Shown here: positions 14,549 to 21,265 of the stretch, one piece after another | Position numbering within the stretch: the stretch's first letter is position 1 | Layout of the letters: each line of letters starts with the position of its first letter | DNA from: JBFMFE01 sp040752295 | GTDB lineage: Bacteria > UBP15 > UBA6099 > JBFMBQ01 | NCBI GenBank assembly: GCA_040752295.1 | Contig: JBFMFE010000054.1 | Location: 1-36,262 of the forward strand | Direction: 5' to 3' | Length of the DNA: 36,262 nt | Notes under the pieces: model-generated | The model's database searches: none | Seen by the model: only the letters and a program-made list of their open reading frames with translations | Told to the model about the DNA's origin: nothing | Translations under genes and position numbers: made by a program

Positions 14549-15337
14549 ATGGGCAAGATGAAAAGGAAAGAAGACGGGAAGTACAGCGCTTTTTTCGACA
14601 AGGACGACATTGACGGGCGGAACAGGTTCGTCGAGAAAAATCTGCCGCTCGTTATAAGCATCGCCAAAAAGAACCTCGGACGCGGGCTTGACTACGAGGA
14701 CCTTGTCCACGAGGGCATAGTCGGACTCATCACCGCCTCCGAAAAGTTCGACCCCGGCAGGGGATTCAGGTTCAGCACGTACGCGACGTGGTGGATCAGG
14801 CAGGCGATCGAGGATGCCGTGCTCCGTTACGGCGACACCGTCAAGAAACCCTCGAATTTCCCCTCCCACCTGAAGAATCTTCTGAAGGCGAGCCAGTCGC
14901 TCAAGATCGAACTGAAAAGGGAGCCGCGGATCAACGAAATCGCCAAAAGGGCGAAGATGGACACCGCCATGGCGAAGCAGCTGTTGTCACTCATACCCGG
15001 AACCGTGTCGCTGGACGCGCCGATAAGCGACAACGCGGACTCGAGCAAGTACCTGGACGTGCTCGAGGACCGCGGAAGCGCCCCCCCGATAACCATGAGC
15101 ATCGAGACGCAGATGAGGGAAGACCTCGCGAAGGCGCTCGACCAGGCGCTCACGGACAAAGAGAAGGAAGTCCTGCGGATGAGGTTCGGGCTTGACACCG
15201 GAGAGTCCCGCTCGCTGAGGGAAGTGGGCAGGATATTCCGCCTCTCGCCCGAGAGGATAAGGCAGATCGAGGAGAGGGCGATAGTCAAGCTGCGCCAGCT
15301 GCGGCGCAGCGAAGTCCTGCGCGATTATCTCAATTGA
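14549..15337 (+). CDS. alternative sigma-70-family factor (RpoD/RpoS-like, no region 1.1)
   Basis: The protein has 262 aa. Region 2 spans about 24-95 (NLPLVISIAKKN, GLDYEDLVHEGIVGLI, GFRFSTYATWWIRQAI), with the DNA-melting and -10 recognition part well kept. Region 3 spans about 105-180. Region 4 spans about 200-255 (LTDKEKEVLRMRFGL, then LREVGRIFRLSPERIRQIEE, a -35-binding helix-turn-helix). There is no region 1.1 or long insert, so this is a secondary (group 2/3) factor and not the housekeeping RpoD. Just after region 2.4 the usual RIPVHM-type segment is replaced by DTVKKPSNFPSHLK. The ATG has GGAGG at 14536-14540. It has its own promoter and a folded leader. Its 3' end overlaps the 3' end of hflX by 13 bases. 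Confidence 0.92.
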   Translation: MGKMKRKEDGKYSAFFDKDDIDGRNRFVEKNLPLVISIAKKNLGRGLDYEDLVHEGIVGLITASEKFDPGRGFRFSTYATWWIRQAIEDAVLRYGDTVKKPSNFPSHLKNLLKASQSLKIELKREPRINEIAKRAKMDTAMAKQLLSLIPGTVSLDAPISDNADSSKYLDVLEDRGSAPPITMSIETQMREDLAKALDQALTDKEKEVLRMRFGLDTGESRSLREVGRIFRLSPERIRQIEERAIVKLRQLRRSEVLRDYLN

Positions 15338-16455
15338 GCCGTTTCGCGCGCACGCGCGCCCCCGCCGCGCCTCGTAATCAGGGCGTCAATCGTTTCCTTG
15401 AGCTTGTCGAGATCGATCTTGTTCAGCGCCGAAACGGCGACCGACGGCTCGTTTTCCTTTTTCAGAACCTCTAAAACCCCCGCGTCCCCGACGAGATCGA
15501 TCTTGTTCAGCGCCGTTACCACCGGCGTGTCCGCGGCGGCGAGTTCGGCGATGAGCTTTCGCACTGTCTCCATCTGGCGCCTGCATTCGGGATGCGACAC
15601 GTCGGCTACGTGCACGAGAACGTGCGCGTAGACAGCCTCCTCGAGCGTGGACTTGAACGCCTCGACGAGTTTCACCGGCAGACCGCGGATGAAGCCGACG
15701 GTGTCAACGGCGATGATCCTGCCGGCGCGCGGAAGAAACAGGGTTCTGCTGAGTGGATCGAGCGTCGCGAACAGCCTGTCTTCAACGAAGGCGCTCTCGC
15801 CGCATACGGCGTTGAACAGCGTGGTTTTTCCCGCGTTGGTGTAGCCGACGAGGGCGACGACGGGGACGCCGGTTTTCAGCCGCCTCTGTTTCTGGACGGC
15901 GCGCGATCTTTCAACGTGCGTCAATCTCTTTCTGAGCGTCGAGATGCGCCTGCGAATCCTTCTGCGGTCCATTTCGAGCTTGGTCTCGCCGGGTCCCCTC
16001 GTGCCGATGCCCGCCCCCAGCCGCGACAGCTCCGTGCCGAATCCCGTTATCCTCGGCAGGAGGTATTCGAGTTGAGCGAGTTCGACCTGGATTTTCGCCT
16101 CGCGGCTGCCCGCGCGCATGGCGAAGATGTCGAGTATGAGCTGCGTGCGGTCAACGACCTTGACGCCGGTCTTCCGTTCGATGTTCCTGAACTGGAGGGG
16201 CGACAGTTCGTGGTTGAACACGACAAGCCCGGCGCCGGTCTGCCTGACGCGTTCGGCAAGCTCTTCGATCTTGCCGCGCCCCATGAAGTGGTCCGGCGTG
16301 ATCTTTTTCCTGCGCTGAACCACCCTTTCTACGACGGCGGCGCCGGCGGTGTCCGCAAGCAGGGACAGTTCATCGAACGTGCCCTCGTCGGGGTCGGGCG
16401 AGACGTCGTCGAACCCGGCGAGGATCGCCTTTTCTCTTGGAGGGGCTTTATCCAT
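15325..16455 (-). CDS. hflX: GTPase HflX
   Basis: Ribosome-associated GTPase of 376 aa. The N-terminal HflX domain has MGRGKIEEL, FNHELSPLQFRNIE and a GxGETKLEMDRR segment (about 154-165). The G domain has G1 GYTNAGKT (204-211), G3 DTVGFI (251-256), G4 NKID (317-320) and G5 SA (342-343). After G5 the protein reads SALNKIDLDKL where relatives have SA(L)TGEGLDxL. The bases coding ALNKIDL there are an exact copy of those at G4 (see the repeat at 15408-15515). ATG 16455 is chosen, since the longer reading adds an Arg-rich tail. The gene order mutL-miaA-hfq-hflX is conserved in many bacteria; here a repeat-rich gap separates hflX from the rest. Confidence 0.93.
   Translation of the reverse strand: MDKAPPREKAILAGFDDVSPDPDEGTFDELSLLADTAGAAVVERVVQRRKKITPDHFMGRGKIEELAERVRQTGAGLVVFNHELSPLQFRNIERKTGVKVVDRTQLILDIFAMRAGSREAKIQVELAQLEYLLPRITGFGTELSRLGAGIGTRGPGETKLEMDRRRIRRRISTLRKRLTHVERSRAVQKQRRLKTGVPVVALVGYTNAGKTTLFNAVCGESAFVEDRLFATLDPLSRTLFLPRAGRIIAVDTVGFIRGLPVKLVEAFKSTLEEAVYAHVLVHVADVSHPECRRQMETVRKLIAELAAADTPVVTALNKIDLVGDAGVLEVLKKENEPSVAVSALNKIDLDKLKETIDALITRRGGGARARETAQLR
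15408..15515. repeat. 24-bp exact direct repeat inside hflX
   Basis: The same 24 bases occur at 15408-15431 and 15492-15515. On the coding strand both read ALNKIDL plus flanking bases. The 15492 copy codes the genuine G4 motif; the 15408 copy lies just after the G5 motif. It looks like an internal copy or gene conversion. Confidence 0.9.
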
Positions 16456-16733
16456 GCGCGCTGCCCGGCGGGGGTCGCGCTCAGCGGAGCGCGCGCGGAG
16501 ACGCATCGCGCCGGATCAAACGGATTGGTAACGTCCCAAAGTCCGCGGGAAACTTGATGCGCCCTTCTTGCCTTTGCAGCGGGTCTGTCATACGAATCTA
16601 AAATGTAGAATTTTGAATGTAGAATGTATAACGAACCGGAAAAAGAAACCGAAGTATAAAAAAAGGCAGTTTCCCGCATCCTTCGCCGATTTGAATGATT
16701 TCTTGAACTGGATGACTCCGGTGAACAACCTCG
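16456..16733. other. gap upstream of hflX with AT-rich short repeats
   Basis: No gene is supported. Near 16597-16640 the words AAAATGTAGAATTTTGAATG and GTAGAATG repeat imperfectly. They read as leader-like junk peptide (ILHSKFYILDS type) on the minus strand, a pattern that I recall from intergenic repeats in PVC-type genomes. The hflX promoter must lie here, but I cannot point to a convincing one. Confidence 0.4.
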
Positions 16734-16761
16734 CCGGCTCCATGCTCCGCCATGGAGCCGG
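16734..16761. repeat. perfect 11-bp hairpin next to the 24-base array
   Basis: CCGGCTCCATG (16734-16744), a 6-base loop, then CATGGAGCCGG (16751-16761). It lies five bases before the 24-base array. Confidence 0.8.
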
Positions 16762-16766
16762 GAATT

Positions 16767-16862
16767 GGGACAGGCTTCCAGCCTGTCAGTGGGACAGGTT
16801 TCGAGCCTGTCAGTGGGACAGGTTTCGAGCCTTTCAGTGGGACAGGCTTCCAGCCTGTCATT
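16767..16862. repeat. four tandem 24-base palindromic units
   Basis: Units start at 16767, 16791, 16815 and 16839. The consensus is GGGACAGGYTTCSAGCCTGT followed by CAGT. Each unit contains the palindrome ACAGGC-N5-GCCTGT, with compensating change in the centre and one broken arm in the third copy. The same palindrome on the other strand makes up the array at 26536-26717. Spacing is regular, but there are no unique spacers, so this is not CRISPR. Confidence 0.93.
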
Positions 16863-16893
16863 TTAGTTTTACTTTTAAATTTTAGATTGAACA

Positions 16894-17140
16894 TGTGAAC
16901 TTTCGTACTTTTTGATTCCCGCTCCACGGAGGAAGCTTTAAAGGCAAATGAATTTTATGTATGTCCGATGCAAATCCGATCATGCGAAAAACAGTATGCG
17001 CGAAGCCCCTTGGAGTGCGGTGTGCAAACACCGCCTTGTTTCCCGCGCTCCGCGCGGGAGTGAAGGCGGCGATGACTCGCCGCAGTCCAAGGCGGATGAC
17101 GTCGCAATCCATCGTGACGAAGAATGTGCGAAAGTTCACA
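16894..17140. mobile_element. terminal-repeat element with a multi-hairpin core, no transposase
   Basis: TGTGAACTTTCG at 16894-16905 is repeated in inverted orientation at 17129-17140 (12 of 12; 14 of 15 if extended inward). The 247-base interval contains a compact fold at 17008-17092. There CCTTGGA (17008-17014) pairs with TCCAAGG (17086-17092) around three perfect hairpins: GCGGTGT-gcaa-ACACCGC (17017-17034), TCCCGCGC-tcc-GCGCGGGA (17041-17059) and GCGGCGA-tgac-TCGCCGC (17066-17083). There is no coding capacity for a transposase. It could be a MITE-like or REP-like unit. Bases 17141-17229 show nothing further. Confidence 0.5.
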
Positions 17141-17229
17141 ACATTGGACATTCCAGATTCTTTTTTTGCGGAATTGCCCCCGGACATTGGGACGTTGCAA
17201 ACTGGTTTCGGGGCGGAACGGCGGTGTGT

Positions 17230-18396
17230 TCAAAGTTTGAGTTTTCCCAGGCGTTCGATCGCTTTTTCGATCTTCTCGACCGGTGTGGTATAGGAGACCC
17301 TGAAGTATCCTTCGCCGTGCTCGCCGAAGCCGACGCCCGGCGTGACAAGGACTCCGGCGTCCTCGAGGAGTCTCGTCGTGAACTCGACGGAGGTCATGCC
17401 CCCGGGCACGGGCGCCCACACGTAGAACGTGGCTTTCGGCTTCCTGAGTTTCCACCCGATGGAGTTGAGTCCCTCGACCATGGCGTCCCTGCGTTCGCGG
17501 AAGGTCTCGCGTATCGCGGCGAGATGCTCTTCGCCGACCTCGTTCAGGGCGGTGACGCCCGCGCGCTGTATCGCCTGGAACAGCCCGGAATCCACGTTCG
17601 TTTTGATCGTTGACAGCCCGCGGATGATCTGGGCGTTGCCCACGGCGAAACCCGCGCGCCAGCCGGTCATGTTGAACGTCTTTGAGAGGGAATGGAATTC
17701 CACGGCGACGTCCTTCGCCCCTTCCACCTGGAGTATGCTCGGGGGAACGTAACCGTCATAGGCGAGTTCCGAGTACGCCAGGTCGTGGCACAGCGCGATG
17801 TTGTGTTTCTTCGCCAGGTTCACGGCTTTCTGGAAGAATTCGAGGCTCGCCACGGCGGCGGTCGGATTGTTGGGGTAGTTGATGAACATGATCTTCGCCT
17901 TCTCGAGCGCCTCGCCGGGGATGGACTCAAGGTCGGGAAGGAAGGCTTTCTTTCTGGTGAGCGGCATGAAGTAGGGCGTGCCGTCGGCAAGAAGAGTTCC
18001 CATGTGGTACACGGGGTAGCCCGGGGACGGCACGATGGAGATGTCGCCCAGCTGGACGAAGGCTAAGAAGACGTGCGCGATGCCTTCCTTCGAGCCGATG
18101 AGAGAGACCACCTCGGCAGCGGGGTCGAGCGCGACGCCGAAACGCCGCCCGTACCAGTTCGCGGCGGCTTCCCTGAACTCGTACATCCCCTCGTACGAAG
18201 GGTACCCGTGGTTTGCCGGATCGTTCGCGGCGCGGCAGAGGCTCTCGATGATCGGCTGCGGCGTGGGAAGGTCCGGGTCGCCCACGGCGAGGCTGATGAC
18301 CTCCACGCCGCGCGCCGCGACCTGTTCCCGCTTCCTGTCAAGCTCGGCGAACAGGTACGGGGGTATTTTGTCAATCCTCTTGGCGAACCTGATGAT
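17230..18396 (-). CDS. dapL: LL-diaminopimelate aminotransferase, ATC start
   Basis: This PLP enzyme converts tetrahydrodipicolinate directly to LL-diaminopimelate for lysine and peptidoglycan. The family is fold-type I aminotransferase; the PLP lysine lies in SLSKTFNMTGWRAGF and the phosphate/substrate loops in NYPNNPTAA. A conventional start exists only at GTG 18306, but that removes 30 residues that clearly belong to the family (RFAKRIDKIPPYLFAELDRK). The frame runs upstream to the dapF stop. In it an ATC at 18394-18396 (or the next ATC, 18391-18393) sits at the correct distance after GGGGTGATC, a very good Shine-Dalgarno sequence. From 18396 the protein has 388 residues, the usual length. 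Either ATC is a rare true start or one base differs from an ancestral ATG. Confidence 0.88.
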   Translation of the reverse strand: MIRFAKRIDKIPPYLFAELDRKREQVAARGVEVISLAVGDPDLPTPQPIIESLCRAANDPANHGYPSYEGMYEFREAAANWYGRRFGVALDPAAEVVSLIGSKEGIAHVFLAFVQLGDISIVPSPGYPVYHMGTLLADGTPYFMPLTRKKAFLPDLESIPGEALEKAKIMFINYPNNPTAAVASLEFFQKAVNLAKKHNIALCHDLAYSELAYDGYVPPSILQVEGAKDVAVEFHSLSKTFNMTGWRAGFAVGNAQIIRGLSTIKTNVDSGLFQAIQRAGVTALNEVGEEHLAAIRETFRERRDAMVEGLNSIGWKLRKPKATFYVWAPVPGGMTSVEFTTRLLEDAGVLVTPGVGFGEHGEGYFRVSYTTPVEKIEKAIERLGKLKL

Positions 18397-18409
18397 CGCC
18401 GATCACCCC
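18397..18409 (-). promoter_or_regulatory. ribosome binding site that places the dapL start
   Basis: The coding-strand sequence GGGGTGATC overlaps the TGA stop of dapF and lies just before GGCG-ATC-ATC. It matches the anti-Shine-Dalgarno consensus over almost its whole length, so ribosomes should start at 18396 or 18393 although no ATG, GTG or TTG is there in frame. Confidence 0.7.
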
Positions 18410-19281
18410 GCCGTTCGGTCGGACGCGCGGGGGCTTTGATCCGGGATTGAACCGTAGAAGACGGTCTCCGCGGGTCCGGTCATGAGCACGGCGCCGTTTT
18501 TCGTCCACACGATTTCGAGGTCGCCTCCCGGCAGGCGCGCCGTCGCTTTCTCGTCGAGCCTGCCCGTGAGAAAACCCGCGACGACCGCCGCGCACGCGCC
18601 CGTGCCGCACGCGAGCGTCTCCCCCGCGCCGCGCTCCCACGCGCGCAGCTTTATTTCACCCTTCCCGAGCACGTTCACGAATTCCACGTTCGTCCGGTTG
18701 GGGAAGATCGGCAGGGACTCGATCAGGCGTCCCGGCGCCGCGACGTCCACGTCCCCGACGTCCTCGTCGAGGAACAGCACGCAGTGCGGATTCCCCAGCG
18801 AGAGGCACGTCGCGGGATAGCGTTTTCCGTCCACGTCGAGCGGGTGGTCGAGAACGCGTTCGGCGTCAATCAGGACGGGGATCGCCTCGGGCGAGAGCAC
18901 GGGTTCGCCCATGTTGACCTCGATTCTGCCGAACGCGCCCGCGGGGTCGCGGAACGCGCGAACGAGGCGTATGCCCGCGAGTGTCTCGACGATCAGCTCG
19001 ACGGCGTTTTCTTCCGTCGAGTACGTCTTCCCGCGCTCGAGGAATCGCTTCGCGGCGCAGCGGATGCCGTTTCCGCACATCTCCGCCTCCGAGCCGTCGG
19101 GGTTGATTATCCGCATCCTGAAGTCCGCGCGGTCGGACGGCAGGATGAGGACGAGTCCGTCCGCGCCGATCCCGAAGTGCCTGTCGCACAGCCGCCTGCT
19201 CAGCGACGATACGTCCTCAAGCCCGGTCTTTTCGAGCACGACAAAGTCGTTGCCGAGACCATGCATTTTCACGAAATCCAT
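18403..19281 (-). CDS. dapF: diaminopimelate epimerase
   Basis: Converts LL- to meso-diaminopimelate. The protein has 292 aa. The N-terminus MDFVKMHGLGNDFVVLE is typical. The two catalytic cysteines are in the motifs AEMCGNGIRCAAK and TLACGTGACAAVVA. Both halves of the pseudo-symmetric fold are complete. A short extra tail (QSPRASDRTAG) is present. Its stop overlaps the dapL ribosome site, and hfq ends 17 bases upstream, so dapF and dapL are co-transcribed and carry out consecutive steps. Confidence 0.97.
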   Translation of the reverse strand: MDFVKMHGLGNDFVVLEKTGLEDVSSLSRRLCDRHFGIGADGLVLILPSDRADFRMRIINPDGSEAEMCGNGIRCAAKRFLERGKTYSTEENAVELIVETLAGIRLVRAFRDPAGAFGRIEVNMGEPVLSPEAIPVLIDAERVLDHPLDVDGKRYPATCLSLGNPHCVLFLDEDVGDVDVAAPGRLIESLPIFPNRTNVEFVNVLGKGEIKLRAWERGAGETLACGTGACAAVVAGFLTGRLDEKATARLPGGDLEIVWTKNGAVLMTGPAETVFYGSIPDQSPRASDRTAG

Positions 19282-19298
19282 GTTTATCCTGCCGGCTG

Positions 19299-19553
19299 TT
19301 AAGGCTCCTGCGGCGGCTGGGGTGAGCGGAATATCTTGAGGTTTGTGATCGGCACCGAAGGAGTGATCGTCGTGATCGCGTGCTTGTATATCATCTGCTG
19401 TTTCCCGGTCGCGTCCAGCAGAACCACGAAGCGGTCGAATCCGGCTATCACTCCGTGGAGCTGAACCTTGTTCGTCAGAAAGACGATGACGGGTATCTTC
19501 TCGTTTTTCGCCCGTTTCAGAAATTCATCCTGAATGTTGACGGTTTCCGCCAT
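19299..19553 (-). CDS. hfq: RNA chaperone Hfq
   Basis: The protein has 84 aa. Sm1 is NEKIPVIVFLTNKVQLHGVI, followed by GFDRFVVLLD. Sm2 is QMIYKHAITTI, with the YKH residues of the proximal face kept. N-terminal NIQDEFLKRAK is also canonical. The tail is short and Pro/Gln-rich. It lies 34 bases after miaA, the order found in E. coli, and binds sRNAs and mRNAs as a hexamer. Confidence 0.97.
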   Translation of the reverse strand: MAETVNIQDEFLKRAKNEKIPVIVFLTNKVQLHGVIAGFDRFVVLLDATGKQQMIYKHAITTITPSVPITNLKIFRSPQPPQEP

Positions 19554-19587
19554 TGCAGCCTCCCTTTTTTAGTGGTAATAATTTCTG

Positions 19588-20523
19588 TTAGCAGCAAGCC
19601 TTTCCGATTTCATTCAGCAGCGCGCCGCCGGTCACTGCGCCGGCGCGCACCCACACGACTTCGTCCATCCGCCTGAGCCACGTCATCTGGCTTCTCGACA
19701 GCCGCCTCGTCTGCTTCTTCGTTTCCTCCCGCGCCTCGGATTCCGCCGTTCCGCCGGCGAGAACCTTCAGGCACTGCGCGTATCCGATCACGCCGGCAAG
19801 CCACTCTTCGAGTCCCGGACGCGCCTCGATCAGCCCCCGCGTCTCCTCTATCAGTCCACTATTGTACATCCTGTCAACGCGTTTGTTAATTCTTTCATAT
19901 AAATATTTTCTTTCAACGTACATCGCGACGACGATCAGATTCAGAGGGGGTCCCGCCGGGTTCCGCTCCTCGCGCCGCGTGCGGCTCGGGAGCCTGCCGG
20001 TGAGGTGGAAGACCTCGAGGGCGCGTATGATGCGGCGCTCGTCGGAGGGATGGAGCCTCGCCGCCGTCCGGGGATCGATCCGCGCAAGCTCCGAGTGCAG
20101 TGCGTTGACGCCCCGCAACGCAGCCTCGCGCTTCAGCTCTTCCCTCAGAGCGGGGTCGCGGTCCGCGCCGTGGAACGAGTAGCCCCCGCGGAGGGCTTTC
20201 AGATAGAGGCACGTGCCCCCGACTATCAGGGGGAGCTTCCCGCGGCTTCTTATCTCCGCCGCGAGCCGCGCGCACGTCGCGGTGAAATCCGCCGCCGTGA
20301 ACCTCTCGCCCGGCTCCGCGGCGTCTATCAGGTGGTGCGGAACGGCGGCGAGGTGCTCCGGCGCGGGCTTGTCGGTGCCGACGTTCAGCCCGCGGTAAAC
20401 GAGCCTCGAGTCCATCGAGATGATCTCGCAGCCGTGCGCCTTCGCCGCCTCGATGGACAGCCCCGTCTTTCCAGCGCACGTGGGACCCGTGATCACCACC
20501 GCGTCAAACCCGAATCGCTCCAT
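19588..20523 (-). CDS. miaA: tRNA dimethylallyltransferase MiaA
   Basis: Adds dimethylallyl to A37 of tRNAs that read UNN codons. The protein has 311 aa. The P-loop is GPTCAGKTGLS. SMDSRLVYRGLNVGTDKPAP carries the family motif, with Leu where Gln is usual in DSRQVY. Then come HHLIDAAEPGERFTAADF, IVGGTCLYLKALRGG and the tRNA-binding C-terminal half (WLAGVIGYAQ). Its first 20 bases overlap the end of the methyltransferase gene, so the two are likely coupled. Confidence 0.95.
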   Translation of the reverse strand: MERFGFDAVVITGPTCAGKTGLSIEAAKAHGCEIISMDSRLVYRGLNVGTDKPAPEHLAAVPHHLIDAAEPGERFTAADFTATCARLAAEIRSRGKLPLIVGGTCLYLKALRGGYSFHGADRDPALREELKREAALRGVNALHSELARIDPRTAARLHPSDERRIIRALEVFHLTGRLPSRTRREERNPAGPPLNLIVVAMYVERKYLYERINKRVDRMYNSGLIEETRGLIEARPGLEEWLAGVIGYAQCLKVLAGGTAESEAREETKKQTRRLSRSQMTWLRRMDEVVWVRAGAVTGGALLNEIGKACC

Positions 20524-21265
20524 AAAAAACGCTTCCGCCGGAGGTGACGATCTCGTCGAACCGGAGCCGGTCGAAGCATCCCCTTCTGCCCTTGACGACG
20601 ACGGCGCGGCGCGCGGCGCGGCGCGCGAGTTCCACCGCTTCCCCGGACAGCGGCGCGTTCTCGGCGAAGGTCCTGAGCCGCCGGATCGCGGGCGACGCCG
20701 CGACGGTCTCGCTGAACATCGGGTCGAAGTACACCACGTCGAAAGATTTCGCGCCGCATCTCCTCAGAAAATCGCGGTGGTCGGCGCGCACCGTCGTTAT
20801 CCGGGTCGCCGCCGCCGCCAGCCGGGGGGTGGAGAACACGTGAGCGCGCAGCCCATCCCTCACGAGGGCTTCGAGCGCGGCGCTCACCTCCACGCCGACG
20901 AGCGCGCCCCCATCGCCCAGCGCCGCCGCGACGACCAGCGCGTCGCACCCGATGCCCAGCGTGCAGTCCACTATCCTGTCGTCCGGACGCACGTCCATGA
21001 TCCGCACCAGCGCGTCGGGCTTCTTTCCCTTCAGGCGCAGTCCGGCGGTGTTCTCGTGGAAGAAGAGTTTTCCCCCGGCGGTGAGAAGGAAGTCGCCCTC
21101 GTCCGAGACCACGAAGGCGACGGGGGCGCCGTACTTTTCCGCAAGCGACGAAAACGAAAGGTCGTCCCTCGGGACGAAGGGAAGTCCGGTCTCCGCGGAC
21201 TTCGCCCGCGCCCGCCCCTCGAGGTCCGGACGCTTGCGCGGCGTTGTCACGACACCCGCGTTCAT
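20504..21265 (-). CDS. RsmJ-like class I SAM-dependent methyltransferase
   Basis: The protein has 253 aa from the ATG at 21265, whose ATGA overlaps the mutL stop. A Rossmann methyltransferase core has motif I VDCTLGIGCDALV, an acidic end of strand 2 (VGVEVS) and a motif IV reading VVYFDPMFSE. The DPMF tetrapeptide and the length recall RsmJ (16S rRNA m2G1516, DUF548). The preceding N-terminal domain (about 1-95) fits too. The order mutL-methyltransferase-miaA is seen in other bacteria. The rRNA target is inference. Confidence 0.8.
   Translation of the reverse strand: MNAGVVTTPRKRPDLEGRARAKSAETGLPFVPRDDLSFSSLAEKYGAPVAFVVSDEGDFLLTAGGKLFFHENTAGLRLKGKKPDALVRIMDVRPDDRIVDCTLGIGCDALVVAAALGDGGALVGVEVSAALEALVRDGLRAHVFSTPRLAAAATRITTVRADHRDFLRRCGAKSFDVVYFDPMFSETVAASPAIRRLRTFAENAPLSGEAVELARRAARRAVVVKGRRGCFDRLRFDEIVTSGGSVFYGAIRV

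Noticed and set aside
16767..16862. CRISPR array
   Set aside because: Units are contiguous with no spacers and no cas genes are nearby.
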